The notes below the pieces were generated by a model that was given only the letters and a program-made list of their open reading frames with translations, was not told the origin of the DNA and ran no database searches. Made by a program: the position numbers and the translations under genes. A stretch of DNA of 64,000 nucleotides from Archivesica marissinica (taxonomy: Eukaryota > Mollusca > Bivalvia > Venerida > Vesicomyidae), in assembly GCA_014843695.1 (NCBI GenBank), contig CM026401.1, forward strand, positions 45,691,175 to 45,755,174. The letters run 5' to 3'. Positions 10,627 through 22,531 of this stretch are shown in pieces. Every line of letters begins with the position of its first letter. Within the stretch, counting starts at the first letter, position 1.

Positions 10627-10883
10627 GTGTGTTTTACTTTTATTTATCGTCGCTACCGGTTACCCATATGAGTGACGCCTCCTGAAGAGATTAGTCATTT
10701 TAGATTTTTGGAGGATAGTGCTATGATACAGACAGAGACCCTTTCCAGAGTACAACACCGACACAAGTTTAAAGTCTCATCTGAAAGAGTGTTAATTTTA
10801 TTAGGGTCAGACGGGGGATCGAACCTGCGATCCCTGGATTACCAGTCCAGCTTGTTAACCACTGGACTACAGATCCGTCTGTG
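10627..10883 (-). mobile_element. SINE family A, reverse, internal deletion
   Basis: The antisense tail at 10627-10670 and head at about 10850-10883 are intact, but the middle section (the body containing the gtgcacggtgtaaagc motif in other copies) is shortened near 10750. Confidence 0.85.
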
Positions 10884-11095
10884 AATTTTGATAGGGCTGT
10901 TTTTGAAAGATTTATTACCCTAGAATTATTAAGAAATAAGAGTTTATTAAGAAATTAAGTGTTCTATTTTACAATGTCCTTTACATTTCTCTTGCTGGAA
11001 GAGGGTTTCACCTACTGTCTGACGTTACATAAATTACTTATGATTTATTATATTCTCATCGGCAAATTTGATTGTGTTGCGGTTTTGTGAATTTA

Positions 11096-11330
11096 TCTCA
11101 AATTATTCCCCCTTGATTTATTTCTAATTGCCATATTTCATGGCGTCTGCTGAAAATATCAATTCCCCCCTTGATTTATTTCTAATTGCCATATTCCATG
11201 GCGTCTTCTCAAAATATCCCCCCTTGATTTATTTCTAATTGCCATATTCCATGGCGTCTGCTCAAATTTTCCCCCTTGATATATTTAAAATTACCGTATT
11301 TCATGGTGTCTGCTCAAAATATCAATTAGT
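11096..11330 (+). repeat. ~57-bp short tandem repeat, about four copies
   Basis: Units read ccccttgatttatttctaat then tgccatattccatggcgtct. It lies in otherwise AT-rich intron; 11331-11805 holds nothing recognised before the acceptor of exon 11806-11870. Confidence 0.8.
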
Positions 11331-11805
11331 GCATTGATTTGATTTTTACTTGACTCTCAAAATATTAAGTAATATTTGTTTGACTTTATTGGACTTACAG
11401 ACAAGTTCCACTTGAGTTATTCCTCTTGATTCATTCAAATTTGCCATGGAGATGCAGATAATGTCACTTAATTTTAAATACATAAAGAACCACCGAGTAA
11501 AACCAAAATTACATCGTAACATATTTACAGTATGAATGTATTAACCTTTAACCTACTAAAAACGAATCTAAAATTTTGCAAACAGCATAGCATAGAGCCA
11601 GATAAGACAGCACAGTATTTCCCATCTATGCTGTTTGTTATTCGAATAGTGGAACTAAAACACTTGGCTGAATAGCAAACAATATAGATCCTGATCATAC
11701 AAGGCGATACCTCGCAGCTGATCTGGATCTATGTTGTTTGCACATTCCTTCCAATTTATTCAGCATTTTACGGGTTAATGAACATTGTGATACTTTGGTT
11801 TTCAG

Positions 11806-11870
11806 AAAATATATGTTAACACGGAACAACATTGAAGATTTCCAGTTACAGATGATCAGCGAAGAGGGAG
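11806..11870 (+). CDS. VWA8: VWA8 exon 6 in window (65 bp)
   Basis: Acceptor ggttttcag ends at 11805; donor gtaagt begins at 11871. The first base completes a Lys codon from the previous exon, then the frame reads KYMLTRNNIEDFQLQMISEE and ends with one G. A tRNA-derived SINE follows 24 bp downstream. The small size is offset by phase agreement on both sides. Confidence 0.87.
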
Positions 11871-11894
11871 GTAAGTTTGTCACTGTGTTATCTA

Positions 11895-12060
11895 CTGTCC
11901 GATTAGTGCAGTGCTTAGAATGCTCTCTTCTCACCAATGCAACCTGGGTTCGATCTTCGGTCCGGGAAGTATGTGAGATGATACATGGTCACCAGATTGG
12001 ACAGGTAGGTGGGTTTTCTCCGGGTACTCCGGTTTCCCCCCCAAGCGGATGACCACATCG
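11895..12060 (+). mobile_element. SINE family B, 3' truncated
   Basis: Head ctgtccgattagtgcagtgc and B-box region tgggttcgatcttc; body through ctccgggtactccggtttcc; stops near 12060 without the usual tail. Confidence 0.82.
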
Positions 12061-12198
12061 GAAACACGAAACCGGTTAGAGAAACAAGTAGCTGGTAACC
12101 GGGAGCCAGTTACAGAGCCAGCTACCTTCCCGTCATGCGTCGGGAATCTGGTTCAGACTGGTGCAAGCATCAGATGGTATAAATAGCGAGAACTCTCT

Positions 12199-12435
12199 GA
12201 TTGCAGGTTCGATCCCCTGTCTGACCATAATAATATTAACTGTCTTTCAGATGGAACTTTAATCTGAGGTCTCGTGTCGGTGCTTTACACTGTGCATGTT
12301 AAAGAAACAGAGAAGACTCTGGAATGGGTCTCTGTCTGTATCATTGCACTATACTCCAAAAAATCTAAATTCTTCAGGAGACGTTATTCATATGGGCAAC
12401 CGGTAGCGACGATAAATAAAAGTAAAATACACACA
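12199..12435 (+). mobile_element. SINE family A, 5' truncated
   Basis: Starts within the head at ctgattgcaggttcgatccc and continues through the family A body to aaccggtagcgacgataaa and aaaatacacaca. It is followed directly by SINE C. Confidence 0.82.
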
Positions 12436-12438
12436 GAG

Positions 12439-12705
12439 TCCGCCTCCGTGGTCGAGTGGTTAAGGTCGCTGACTTGTGTATCACTGTAACCTATCATCAC
12501 TGATGGTCACGGGTTCGAGCCCCGCTCAGGCCGTGTCTCATTTATATGAAAATGTTGGCAGTTTCTTACGGAGGTTGGTGCACCCAAGTACTTGTTAACC
12601 GCTGGAGCCTGCCCAGGAAAGGTGTTGTTAGGTAAACTGCCCGCCGGCGATATAGCCCAAAATGGTGCTAATGCAGGCGTAAAACCCGAAATATAACATA
12701 ACATA
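12439..12705 (+). mobile_element. SINE family C, full length
   Basis: Head ccgcctccgtggtcgagtgg, A-box-like gtggttaaggtcg, B box cgggttcgagcccc; body with ggtgcacccaagtacttg and tatagcccaaaatggtgc; 3' end aacccgaaatataaca. It lies just upstream of the tandem SINE array. Confidence 0.86.
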
Positions 12706-12846
12706 TAAAATACGCACAGAGCTCACAGCACGTACAAACATGTACAAAACTAATCTAACGAGACATGTCCTCCCCATTGTTCATCATTGTTACCCGCTGT
12801 TGTTCATTATTCATATCACTATCTTCAGTTATCTTTGTCTTTCCAT

Positions 12847-14100
12847 CTCCGTGGTCTAGTGGTTAAGGTCGCTGACTTGTATTCCACTGTAACCTATCAT
12901 CGCTGATGGTCACGGGTTCGAACCCCGCTTACGGAGTTTGGTGCACCAAGTGCTGTTGTTCATTATTCATATCACTTTCTTCAGTTATCTTTGTCTTTCC
13001 ATCTCCGTGGTCTAGTGGTTAAGGTCGCTGACTTTTATGCCACTGTAACCTATCATCGCTGATGGTCACGGGTTCGAGCCCTGCTTACGGAGTTTGGTGC
13101 ACCAAGTGCTGTTGTTCATTATTCATATCACTATCTTCAGTTATCTTTGTCTTTCCATCTCCGTGGTCTAGTAGTTAAGGTCGCTGACTTGTATTCCACT
13201 GTAACCTATCATCGCTGATGGTCACGGGTTCGAACCCCGCTTACGGAGTTTGGTGCACCAAGTGCTGTTGTTCATTATTCATATCACTTTCTTCAGTTAT
13301 CTTTGTCTTTCCATCTCCATGGTCTAGTGGTTAAGGTCGCTGACTTTTATGCCACTGTAACCTATCATTGCTGATGGTCACGGGTTCGAGCCCCGCTTAC
13401 GGAGTTTGGTGCACCAAGTGCTGTTGTTCATTATTCATATCACTATTTTCAGTTATCTTTGTCTTTCCATCTCCGTGGTCTAGTGGTTAAGGTCGCTGAC
13501 TTTTATGCCACTGTAACCTATCATCGCTGATGGTCACGGGTTCGAGCCCCGCTTACGGAGTTTGGTGCACCAAGTGCTGTTGTTCATTATTCATATCACT
13601 ATCTTCAGTTATCTTTGTCTTTCCATCTCCGTGGTCTAGTGGTTAAGGTCGCTGACTTGTATTCCACTGTAACCTATCATCGCTGATGGTCACGGGTTCG
13701 AGCCCCGCTTACGGAGTTTGGTGCACCAAGTGCTGTTGTTCATTATTCATATCACTATCTTCAGTTATCTTTGTCTTTCCATCTCCGTGGTCTAGTGGTT
13801 AAGGTCGCTGACTTTTATGCCACTGTAACCTATCATCGCTGATGGTCACGGGTTCGAGCCCCGCTTACGGAGTTTGGTGCACCAAGTGCTGTCGTTCATT
13901 ATTCATATCACTTTCTTCAGTTATCTCCATCTTCGTGGTCGAGTGGATTACGGTCGCTGACTTGTATACCACTGTAACCTATCATCGCTGATGGTCACGG
14001 GTTCGAGCCCCGCCCAGGCCGTGTCTATTAATATTAAAATGTTGGCAGTTTCTTATGGAGTTTAGTGCACCAAGTACCGGTTAACCGCCGGAGCCTGCTA
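12847..14100 (+). repeat. 156-bp tandem array of SINE C heads, ending in a longer copy
   Basis: Seven copies at an exact 156-bp spacing (starts 12847, 13003, 13159, 13315, 13471, 13627, 13783). Each has ctccgtggtctagtggttaa, a B box cgggttcgarcccc and a shared spacer ending gtctttccat. An eighth diverged copy (about 13930-14100) continues further into the SINE C body. Each unit keeps A- and B-box-like sequences, i.e. a potential pol III internal promoter. Confidence 0.92.
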
Positions 14101-14163
14101 ATGAATGTTTCAGGATGTTGCAGCTTCACGTTTAACAGTATTTCAATTTGCATTACATTGTAG

Positions 14164-14312
14164 GTGCTAACACGTACATACAGAAATGTTCCACAGTACC
14201 GATGTCAGACAATCTGTTATCGGCAACGCTCGGAGAACAGATCTCCTCCCCTAGCCGTGTCCTCGTCTCACCAGACTCATATGGTAGCATTCTAAGCGGG
14301 TTTCCAGATATG
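14164..14312 (+). CDS. VWA8: VWA8 exon 7 in window
   Basis: Acceptor cattgtag ends at 14163; donor gtaaaa begins at 14313. Two bases complete a Gly codon, then the frame reads ANTYIQKCSTVPMSDNLLSA and ends in SGFPDM in phase 0. It is followed about 70 bp later by the large 29-30 bp array (14384-17790). Confidence 0.9.
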
Positions 14313-14383
14313 GTAAAATACCTTATTTAAAATATTACAGTATTTGTGACAGACCAATCAAGGGGCCTCCACGTCCCTTGGAC

Positions 14384-17300
14384 ACCCATGAGGGGCATCC
14401 TTGTTCATGGACACCCATTGTGGGCATCCTTGTACCGTGGACACCCATTGTGGGCATCCTTGTCCATGGACACCCATTGTGGGCATCCTTGTACCGTGGA
14501 CACCCATTGTGGGCATCCTTGTCCATGGACACCCAGTGTGGGCATCCTTGTCCGTGAACACCCATTGTGGGCATCCTTGTCCCATGGACACCCATTGTGG
14601 GCATCCTTGTACAGTGGACACCCATTGTGGGCATCCTTGTACCGTGGACACCCATTGTGGGCATCCTTGTCCATGGACACCCATTGTGGGCATCCTTGTA
14701 CCGTGGACACCCATTGTGGGCATCCTTGTCCATGGACACCCATTGTGGGCATCCTTGTCCCATGGACACCCATTGTGGGCATCCTTGTACAGTGGACACC
14801 CATTGTGGGCATCCTTGTACAGTGGACACCCATTGTGGGCATCCTTGTACAGTGGACACCCATTGTGGGCATCCTTGTACAGTGGACACACATTGTGGGC
14901 ATCCTTGTACAGTGGACACACATTGTGGGCATCCTTGTACAGTGGACACCCATTGTGGGCATCCTTGTACAGTGGACACACATTGTGGGCATCCTTGTAC
15001 AGTGGACACCCATTGTGGGCATCCTTGTCCATGGACACCCATTGTGGGCATCCTTGTCCATGGACACCCATTGTGGGCATCCTTGTCCCATGGACACCCA
15101 TTGTGGGCATCCTTGTCCCATGGACACCCATTGTGGGCATCCTTGTCCCATGGACACCCATTGTGGGCATCCTTGTCCCATGGACACCCATTGTGGGCAT
15201 CCTTGTCCCATGGACACCCATTGTGGGCATCCTTGTCCATGGACACCCATTGTGGGCATCCTTGTCCCATGGACACCATTGTGGGCATCCTTGTACAGTG
15301 GACACCCATTGTGGGCATCCTTGTCCCATGGACACCCATTGTGGGCATCCTTGTACAGTGGACACCCATTGTGGGCATCCTTGTCCGTGGACACCCATTG
15401 TGGGCATCCTTGTACAGTGGACACCCATTGTGGGCATCCTTGTACAGTGGACACCCATTGTGGGCATCCTTGTACAGTGGACACCCATTGTGGGCATCCT
15501 TGTCCCATGGACACCCATTGTGGGCATCCTTGTACAGTGGACACCCATTGTGGGCATCCTTGTACAGTGGACACCCATTGTGGGCATCCTTGTACAGTGG
15601 ACATCCATTGTGGGCATCCTTGTACAGTGGACACCCATTGTGGGCATCCTTGTACAGTGGACACCCATTGTGGGCATCCTTGTACAGTGGACATCCATTG
15701 TGGGCATCCTTGTACAGTGGACACCCATGAGGGGCATCCTTGTACAGTGGACACCCATGAGGGGCATCCTTGTACAGTGGACATCCATTGTGGGCATCCT
15801 TGTACAGTGGACACCCATTGTGGGCATCCTTGTACAGTGGACATCCATTGTGGGCATCCTTGTACAGTGGACACCCATTGTGGGCATCCTTGTCCCATGG
15901 ACACCCATTGTGGGCATCCTTGTTCATGGACACCCATTGTGGGCATCCTTGTACACCCATTGTGGGCATCCTTGTACAGTGGACACCCATTGTGGGCATC
16001 CTTGTTCATGGACACCCATTGTGGGCATCCTTGTACAGTGGACACCCATTGTGGGCATCCTTGTACAGTGGACACCCATTGTGGGCATCCTTGTCCCATG
16101 GACACCCATTGTGGGCATCCTTGTCCATGGACACCCATTGTGGGCATCCTTGTCCCATGGACACCCATTGTGGGCATCCTTGTCCCATGGACACCCATTG
16201 TGGGCATCCTTGTCCAGTGGACACCCATTGTGGGCATCCTTGTCCCATGGACACCCATTGTGGGCATCCTTGTACAGTGGACACCCATTGTGGGCATCCT
16301 TGTACAGTGGACACCCATTGTGGGCATCCTTGTCCGTGGACACCCATTGTGGGCATCCTTGTACAGTGGACACCCATTGTGGGCATCCTTGTACAGTGGA
16401 CACCCATTGTGGGCATCCTTGTCCGTGGACACCCATTGTGGGCATCCTTGTACAGTGGACACCCATTGTGGGCATCCTTGTACAGTGGACACCCATTGTG
16501 GGCATCCTTGTACAGTGGACACCCATTGTGGGCATCCTTGTACAGTGGACACCCATTGTGGGCATCCTTGTCCGTGGACACCCATTGTGGGCATCCTTGT
16601 ACAGTGGACACCCATTGTGGGCATCCTTGTCCGTGGACACCCATTGTGGGCATCCTTGTACAGTGGACACCCATTGTGGGCATCCTTGTCCGTGGACACC
16701 CATTGTGGGCATCCTTGTACAGTGGACACCCATTGTGGGCATCCTTGTCCGTGGACACCCATTGTGGGCATCCTTGTACAGTGGACACCCATTGTGGGCA
16801 TCCTTGTCCCGTGGACACCCATTGTGGGCATCCTTGTACAGTGGACACCCATTGTGGGCATCCTTGTACAGTGGACACCCATTGTGGGCATCCTTGTACA
16901 GTGGACACCCATTGTGGGCATCCTTGTCCATGGACACCCATTGTGGGCATCCTTGTACAGTGGACACCCATTGTGGGCATCCTTGTACAGTGGACACCCA
17001 TTGTGGGCATCCTTGTACATTGTGGGCATCCTTGTCAGTGGACACCCATTGTGGGCATCCTTGTACAGTGGACACCCATTGTGGGCATCCTTGTGTGGCA
17101 CCCATTGTGGGCATCCTTGTACAGTGGACACCCATTGTGGGCATCCTTGTCCATGGACACCCATTGTGGGCATCCTTGTACAGTGGACACCCATTGTGGG
17201 CATCCTTGTCCGTGGACACCCATTGTGGGCATCCTTGTACAGTGGACCACATTGTGGGCATCCTTGTACAGTGGACACCCATTGTGGGCATCCTTGTCCA

Positions 17301-17790
17301 TGGACACCCATTGTGGGCATCCTTGTACAGTGGACCCCCAGTGGACACCCATTGTGGGCATCCTTGTCCGTGGACACCCATTGTGGGCATCCTTGTCCCA
17401 TGGACACCCATTGTGGGCATCCTTGTCCGTGGACACCCATTGTGGGCATCCTTGTCCGTGGACACCCATTGTGGGCATCCTTGTACAGTGGACACACATT
17501 GTGGGCATCCTTGTACAGTGGACACCCATTGTGGGCATCCTTGTACAGTGGACACCCATTGTGGGCATCCATGTCCATGGACATCCATTGTGGGCATCCT
17601 TGTCCAGTGGACACACATTGTGGGCATCCTTGTACAGTGGACACCCATTGTGGGCATCATTGTACAGTGGACACCCATTGTGGGCATCCTTGTCCAGTGG
17701 ACACCCATGAGGGGCATCCTTGTACAGTGGACACCCATCAGGGGGCCACCCTGTCCTGTGGAAACCCATCAGGGGGCATCCTGGTTTCTT
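14384..17790 (+). repeat. 29-30 bp minisatellite, ~115 copies
   Basis: The unit is ggacacccattgtgggcatc plus cttgt and a variable 4-5 base joint (acagt, ccat, cccat, ccgt). The joint types cluster in runs, suggesting segmental duplications within the array. Stop-free frames arise on both strands from the repetition. Variants with gaggggcatc occur at both edges and near 15730. Confidence 0.95.
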
Positions 17791-17918
17791 CTTCTGCCCC
17801 TTAGGATTATGTAATTTCAATGAAACTTATTTAACAATTATGAACTTCTAAAATGAGGTACTACGGCCACACCTTCGTTCATAGACTGTATACTAATGGA
17901 TATCTCCTACTATTGCAG

Positions 17919-18108
17919 ACAAAGTGGGATATGTACCAGTGCCCCAGATTGCCATTGAAGGACAAAAGTTCCGGGGACAAGCTGTTTGGACATGCGGGTA
18001 AATCTCAGACGCCGAGTCAAGCCCCATCCATCGTCTATCTGCCGGGTTGTGGTCAGGTTGTTAGAACTATTCCAACGTGGAAAGCACCAGAAGGTGTTAT
18101 CGCTAAAG
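17919..18108 (+). CDS. VWA8: VWA8 exon 8 in window
   Basis: Acceptor ctattgcag ends at 17918; donor gtatat begins at 18109. It encodes TKWDMYQCPRLPLKDKSS and then SIVYLPGCGQVVRTIPTW, ending GVIAK plus one base. An internal gtaaat at about 17998 could serve as a donor, but the frame stays open and VWA8-like past it, so I read through. SINE B begins 24 bp after the donor. Confidence 0.88.
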
Positions 18109-18132
18109 GTATATCTCAAGGCAATGTGCAAG

Positions 18133-18372
18133 GGCTGTCCGATTAGCGCAGTTGTTAGCATGCTCGCTTCTCACCAATGCAACCTGGTGTCAATTATCGG
18201 ACTGGGAAGTATGCTAGATTGTACGGTGGTCGCCAGATTGGACAGTTGGATTTTCTATTGGTACTCCGGTTTCCTACCACACGAATCACCACATATATGC
18301 TTTCATCTGCGATAATTAATGAGAGTGATTAATATAAGTTGTTACGGCTACTTCCGCAATAGTTGTAAAAAA
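18133..18372 (+). mobile_element. SINE family B
   Basis: Head gctgtccgattagcgcagtt, diverged B-box region, body with gccagattggacag and tail gagtgattaatataagttgt. It begins 24 bp downstream of the donor at 18109. Confidence 0.82.
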
Positions 18373-18639
18373 CAGGTTTATACTAGAGCAGCGAAGGGGT
18401 AGGTGTGGGAGGGGATAGATAATATTGCTAACTTAAGGTGATTGACAGCTAATAATATTTAAATCAAAGAGGCAGTAAGGCGGAAAACTATCAAATGGTG
18501 AGTTTGAGTTTATAAAGGTCTGCCCATCAAGAGTTTTTTAAATCAAATAAAGGGCAAATGGGTGGGGTTAATAATGGGCAGGGTGGGGCGCCCGGTCATT
18601 CTGCTCTAGATAAAACCCCTATATGAGGCTTATAATCAG
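18373..18639. other. Intronic sequence, nothing recognised
   Basis: Unique, moderately G-rich intronic sequence between SINE B and the 59-bp array; no exon, SINE or repeat identified. Confidence 0.45.
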
Positions 18640-21600
18640 CAGACGTTCAGTTTCTTGCTTTATGTATGTATGCAAACTGTTTCTTTTCAGACAATCAGCA
18701 GACGTTCAGTTTCTTGCTTTATGTATGTATGCAAACTGTCTCTTTTCAGACAATCAGCAGACGTTCAGTTTCTTGCTTTATGTATGTATGCAAACTGTCT
18801 CTTTTCAGACAAACAGCAGACATTCAGTTTCTTGCTTTATGTATGTATGCAAACTGTCTCTTTTCAGACAATCAGCAGACGTTCAGTTTCTTGCTTTATG
18901 TATGTATGCAAACTGTCTCTTTTCAGACAAACAGCAGATGTTCATTTTCTTGCTTTATGTATGTATGCAAACTGTCTCTTTTCAGACAAACAGCAGACGT
19001 TCAGTTTCATGCTTTATGTATGTATGCAAACTGTTTCTTTTAAGACAAACAGCAGACGTTCAGTTTCTTGTTTTATGTATGTATGCAAACTGTCTCTTTT
19101 CAGACAAACAGCAGATGTTCAGTTTCTTGCTTTATGTATGTATGCAAACTGTCTCTTTTCAGACAAACAGCAGACGTTCATTTTCTTGCTTTATGTATGT
19201 ATGCAAACTGTCTCTTTTCAGACAAACAGCAGACGTTCAGTTTCATGCTTTATGTATGTATGCAAACTGTCTCTTTTCAGACAAACAGTAGAAGTTCAGT
19301 TTCTTGCTTTATGTATGTATGTATGCAAACTGTCTCTTTTCAGACAAACAGCAGATGTTCATTTTCTTGCTTTATGTATGTATGTATGCAAACTGTCTCT
19401 TTTCAGACAAACAGCAGACGTTCAGTTTCTTGCTTTATGTATGTATGCAAACTATTTCTTTTCAGACAAACAGCAGATGTTCAGTTTCTTGCTTTATGTA
19501 TGTATGTATGCAAACTGTCTCTTTTCAGACAAACAGCAGATGTTCATTTTCTTGCTTTATGTATGTATGCAAACTGTCTCTTTTCAGACAAACAGCAGAC
19601 GTTCAGTTTCTTGCTTTATGTATGTATGCAAACTGTCTCTTTTCAGACAATCAGCAGACGTTCAGTTTCATGCTTTATGTATGTATGCAAACTGTCTCTT
19701 TTCAGACAAACAGCAGACGTTCAGTTTCATGCTTTTATGTATGTATGCAAACTGTTTCTTTTAAGACAAACAGCAGACGTTCAGTTTCTTGTTTTATGTA
19801 TGTATGCAAACTGTCTCTTTTCAGACAAACAGCAGATGTTCAGTTTCTTGCTTTATGTATGTATGCAAACTGTCTCTTTTCAGACAAATAGCAGACGTTC
19901 ATTTTCTTGCTTTATGTATGTATGCAAACTGTCTCTTTTCAGACAAACAGCAGACGTTCAGTTTCATGCTTTATGTGTGTATGCAAACTGTCTCTTTTCA
20001 GACAAACAGTAGGAGTTCAGTTTCTTGCTTTATGTATGTATGTATGCAAACTGTCTCTTTTCAGACAAACAGCAGACGTTCAGTTTCTTGTTTTATGTAT
20101 GTATGCAAACTGTCTCTTTTCAGACAAACAGCAGACGTTCATTTTCTTGCTTTATGTATGTATGCAAACTGTCTCTTTTCAGACAAACAGCAGACATTCA
20201 GTTTCATGCTTTATGTATGTATGCAAACTGTCTCTTTTCAGACAAACAGTAGAAGTTCATTTTCTTGCTTTATGTATGTATGTATGCAAACTGTCTCTTT
20301 TCAGACAAACAGCAGACGTTCAGTTTCTTGCTTTATGTATGTATGTATGCAAACTGTCTCTTTTCAGACAAACAGCAGACGTTCAGTTTCTTGCTTTATG
20401 TATTTATGCAAACTGTCTCTTTTCAGACAAACAGCAGACGTTCAGTTTCTTGCTTTATGTATGTATGCAAACTGTTTCTTTTCAGACAAACAGCAGACGT
20501 TCAGTTTCTTGCTTTATGTATGTATGCAAACTATTTCTTTTCAGACAAACAGCAGATGTTCAGTTTCTTGCTTTATGTATGTATGTATGCAAACTGTCTC
20601 TTTTCAGACAAACAGCAGATGTTCATTTTCTTGCTTTATGTATGTATGCAAACTGTCTCTTTTCAGACAAACAGCAGACGTTCAGTTTCTTGCTTTATGT
20701 ATGTATGCAAACTGTCTCTTTTCAGACAATCAGCAGACGTTCAGTTTCATGCTTTATGTATGTATGCAAACTGTCTCTTTTCAGACAAACAGCAGACGTT
20801 CAGTTTCATGCTTCATGTATGTATGCAAACTGTTTCTTTTAAGACAAACAGCAGACGTTCAGTTTCTTGTTTTATGTATGTATGCAAACTGTCTCTTTTC
20901 AGACAAACAGCAGATGTTCAGTTTCTTGCTTTATGTATGTATGCAAACTGTCTCTTTTCAGACAAACAGCAGACGTTCATTTTCTTGCTTTATGTATGTA
21001 TGCAAACTGTCTCTTTTCAGACAAACAGCAGACGTTCAGTTTCATGCTTTATGTATGTATGCAAACTGTCTCTTTTCAGACAAACAGTAGGAGTTCAGTT
21101 TCTTGCTTTATGTATGTATGTATGCAAACTGTCTCTTTTCAGACAAACAGCAGACGTTCAGTTTCTTGCTTTATGTATGTATGCAAACTGTCTCTTTTCA
21201 GACAAACAGCAGATGTTCATTTTCTTGCTTTATGTATGTATGCAAACTGTTTCTTTTCAGACAAACAGCAGACGTTCAGTTTCTTGTTTTATGTATGTAT
21301 GCAAACTGTCTCTTTTCAGACAAACAGCAGATGTTCAGTTTCTTGCTTTATGTATGTATGCAAACTGTCTCTTTTCAGACAAACAGCAGACGTTCATTTT
21401 CTTGCTTTATGTATGTATGCAAACTGTCTCTTTTCAGACAAACAGCAGACGTTCAGTTTCATGCTTTATGTATGTATGCAAACTGTCTCTTTTCAGACAA
21501 ACAGTAGAAGTTCATTTTCTTGCTTTATGTATGTATGTATGCAAACTGTCTCTTTTCAGACAAACAGCAGACATTCAGTTTCTTGCTTTATGTATGTATG

Positions 21601-22452
21601 CAAACTGTCTCTTTTCAGACAAACAGCAGACGTTCAGTTTCTTGCTTTATGTATGTATGTAAACTGTCTCTTTTCAGACAAACAGCAGACGTTCAGTTTC
21701 TTGCTTTATGTATGTATGCAAACTGTCTCTTTTCAGACAAACAGCAGACGTTCAGTTTCTTGCTTTATGTATGTATGCAAACTGTCTCTTTTCAGACAAA
21801 CAGCAGACGTTCAGTTTCTTGCTTTATGTATGTATGCAAACTGTTTCTTTTCAGACAAACAGCAGACGTTCAGTTTCTTGCTTTATGTATGTATGCAAAC
21901 TGTTTCTTTTCAGACAAACAGCAGATGTTCAGTTTCTTACTTTATGTATGTATGCAAACTATTTCTTTTCAGACAAACAGCAGATGTTCATTTTCTTGCT
22001 TTATGTATGTATGCAAACTGTCTCTTTTCAGACAAACAGCAGACGTTCAGTTTCATGCTTTATGTATGTATGTATGCAAACTGTCTCTTTTCAGACAAAC
22101 AGTAGAAGTTCAGTTTCTTGCTTTATGTATGTATGTATGCAAACTGTCTCTTTTCAGACAAACAGCAGACGTTCAGTTTCTTGCTTTATGTATGTATGCA
22201 AACTGTCTCTTTTCAGACAAACAGCAGACGTTCAGTTTCTTGCTTTATGTATGTATGCAAACTGTCTCTTTTCAGACAAACAGCAGACGTTCAGTTTCTT
22301 GCTTTATGTATGTATGCAAACTGTCTCTTTTCAGACAAACAGCAGACGTTCAGTTTCTTGCTTTATGTATGTATGCAAACTGTCTCTTTTCAGACAAACA
22401 GCAGACGTTCAGTTTCTTGCTTTATGTATGCATGCAAACTGTTTCTTTTCAG
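18640..22452 (+). repeat. 59-bp minisatellite, ~64 copies, repeating the acceptor of exon 22453
   Basis: The unit contains gcaaactgtctcttttcag followed by ACAAACAGCAGACG. The real junction is gcaaactgtttcttttcag then ACAAGCATTCC. So every unit carries a pyrimidine tract plus AG and a near-copy of the first exon bases. A 4-bp tatg insertion variant recurs. All three forward frames are largely open, including the exon's own frame. Confidence 0.94.
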
Positions 22453-22531
22453 ACAAGCATTCCCATGTGAGTGGTTTGTTAGAAGTATCTGATCTACCCA
22501 ATCATAAACTCCGATACATAGCAGTTCCAGG
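22453..22531 (+). CDS. VWA8: VWA8 exon 9 in window (79 bp), flanked by two splice-site arrays
   Basis: Acceptor ttcttttcag ends at 22452; donor gtaagt begins at 22532. The codons read DKHSHVSGLLEVSDLPNHKL then RYIAVP, with two bases left over. The exon lies between two minisatellites, both with 59-bp units. The upstream one repeats its acceptor; the downstream one repeats its last ~45 bases plus the donor. Phases to both neighbours are correct. Confidence 0.9.

Noticed and set aside
14335..17820. Very long open reading frames on both strands (over 1000 codons)
   Set aside because: They are translations of the 29-30 bp minisatellite. The same stretch is open in several frames on both strands, the peptides are pure repeats, and the array lies in a VWA8 intron.
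17919..18000. Donor at 17998 ending exon 8 early
   Set aside because: gtaaat is possible, but the frame beyond it stays open with VWA8-like sequence (SIVYLPGCGQVVRTIPTW) and the donor at 18109 gives the phase needed by the next exon.
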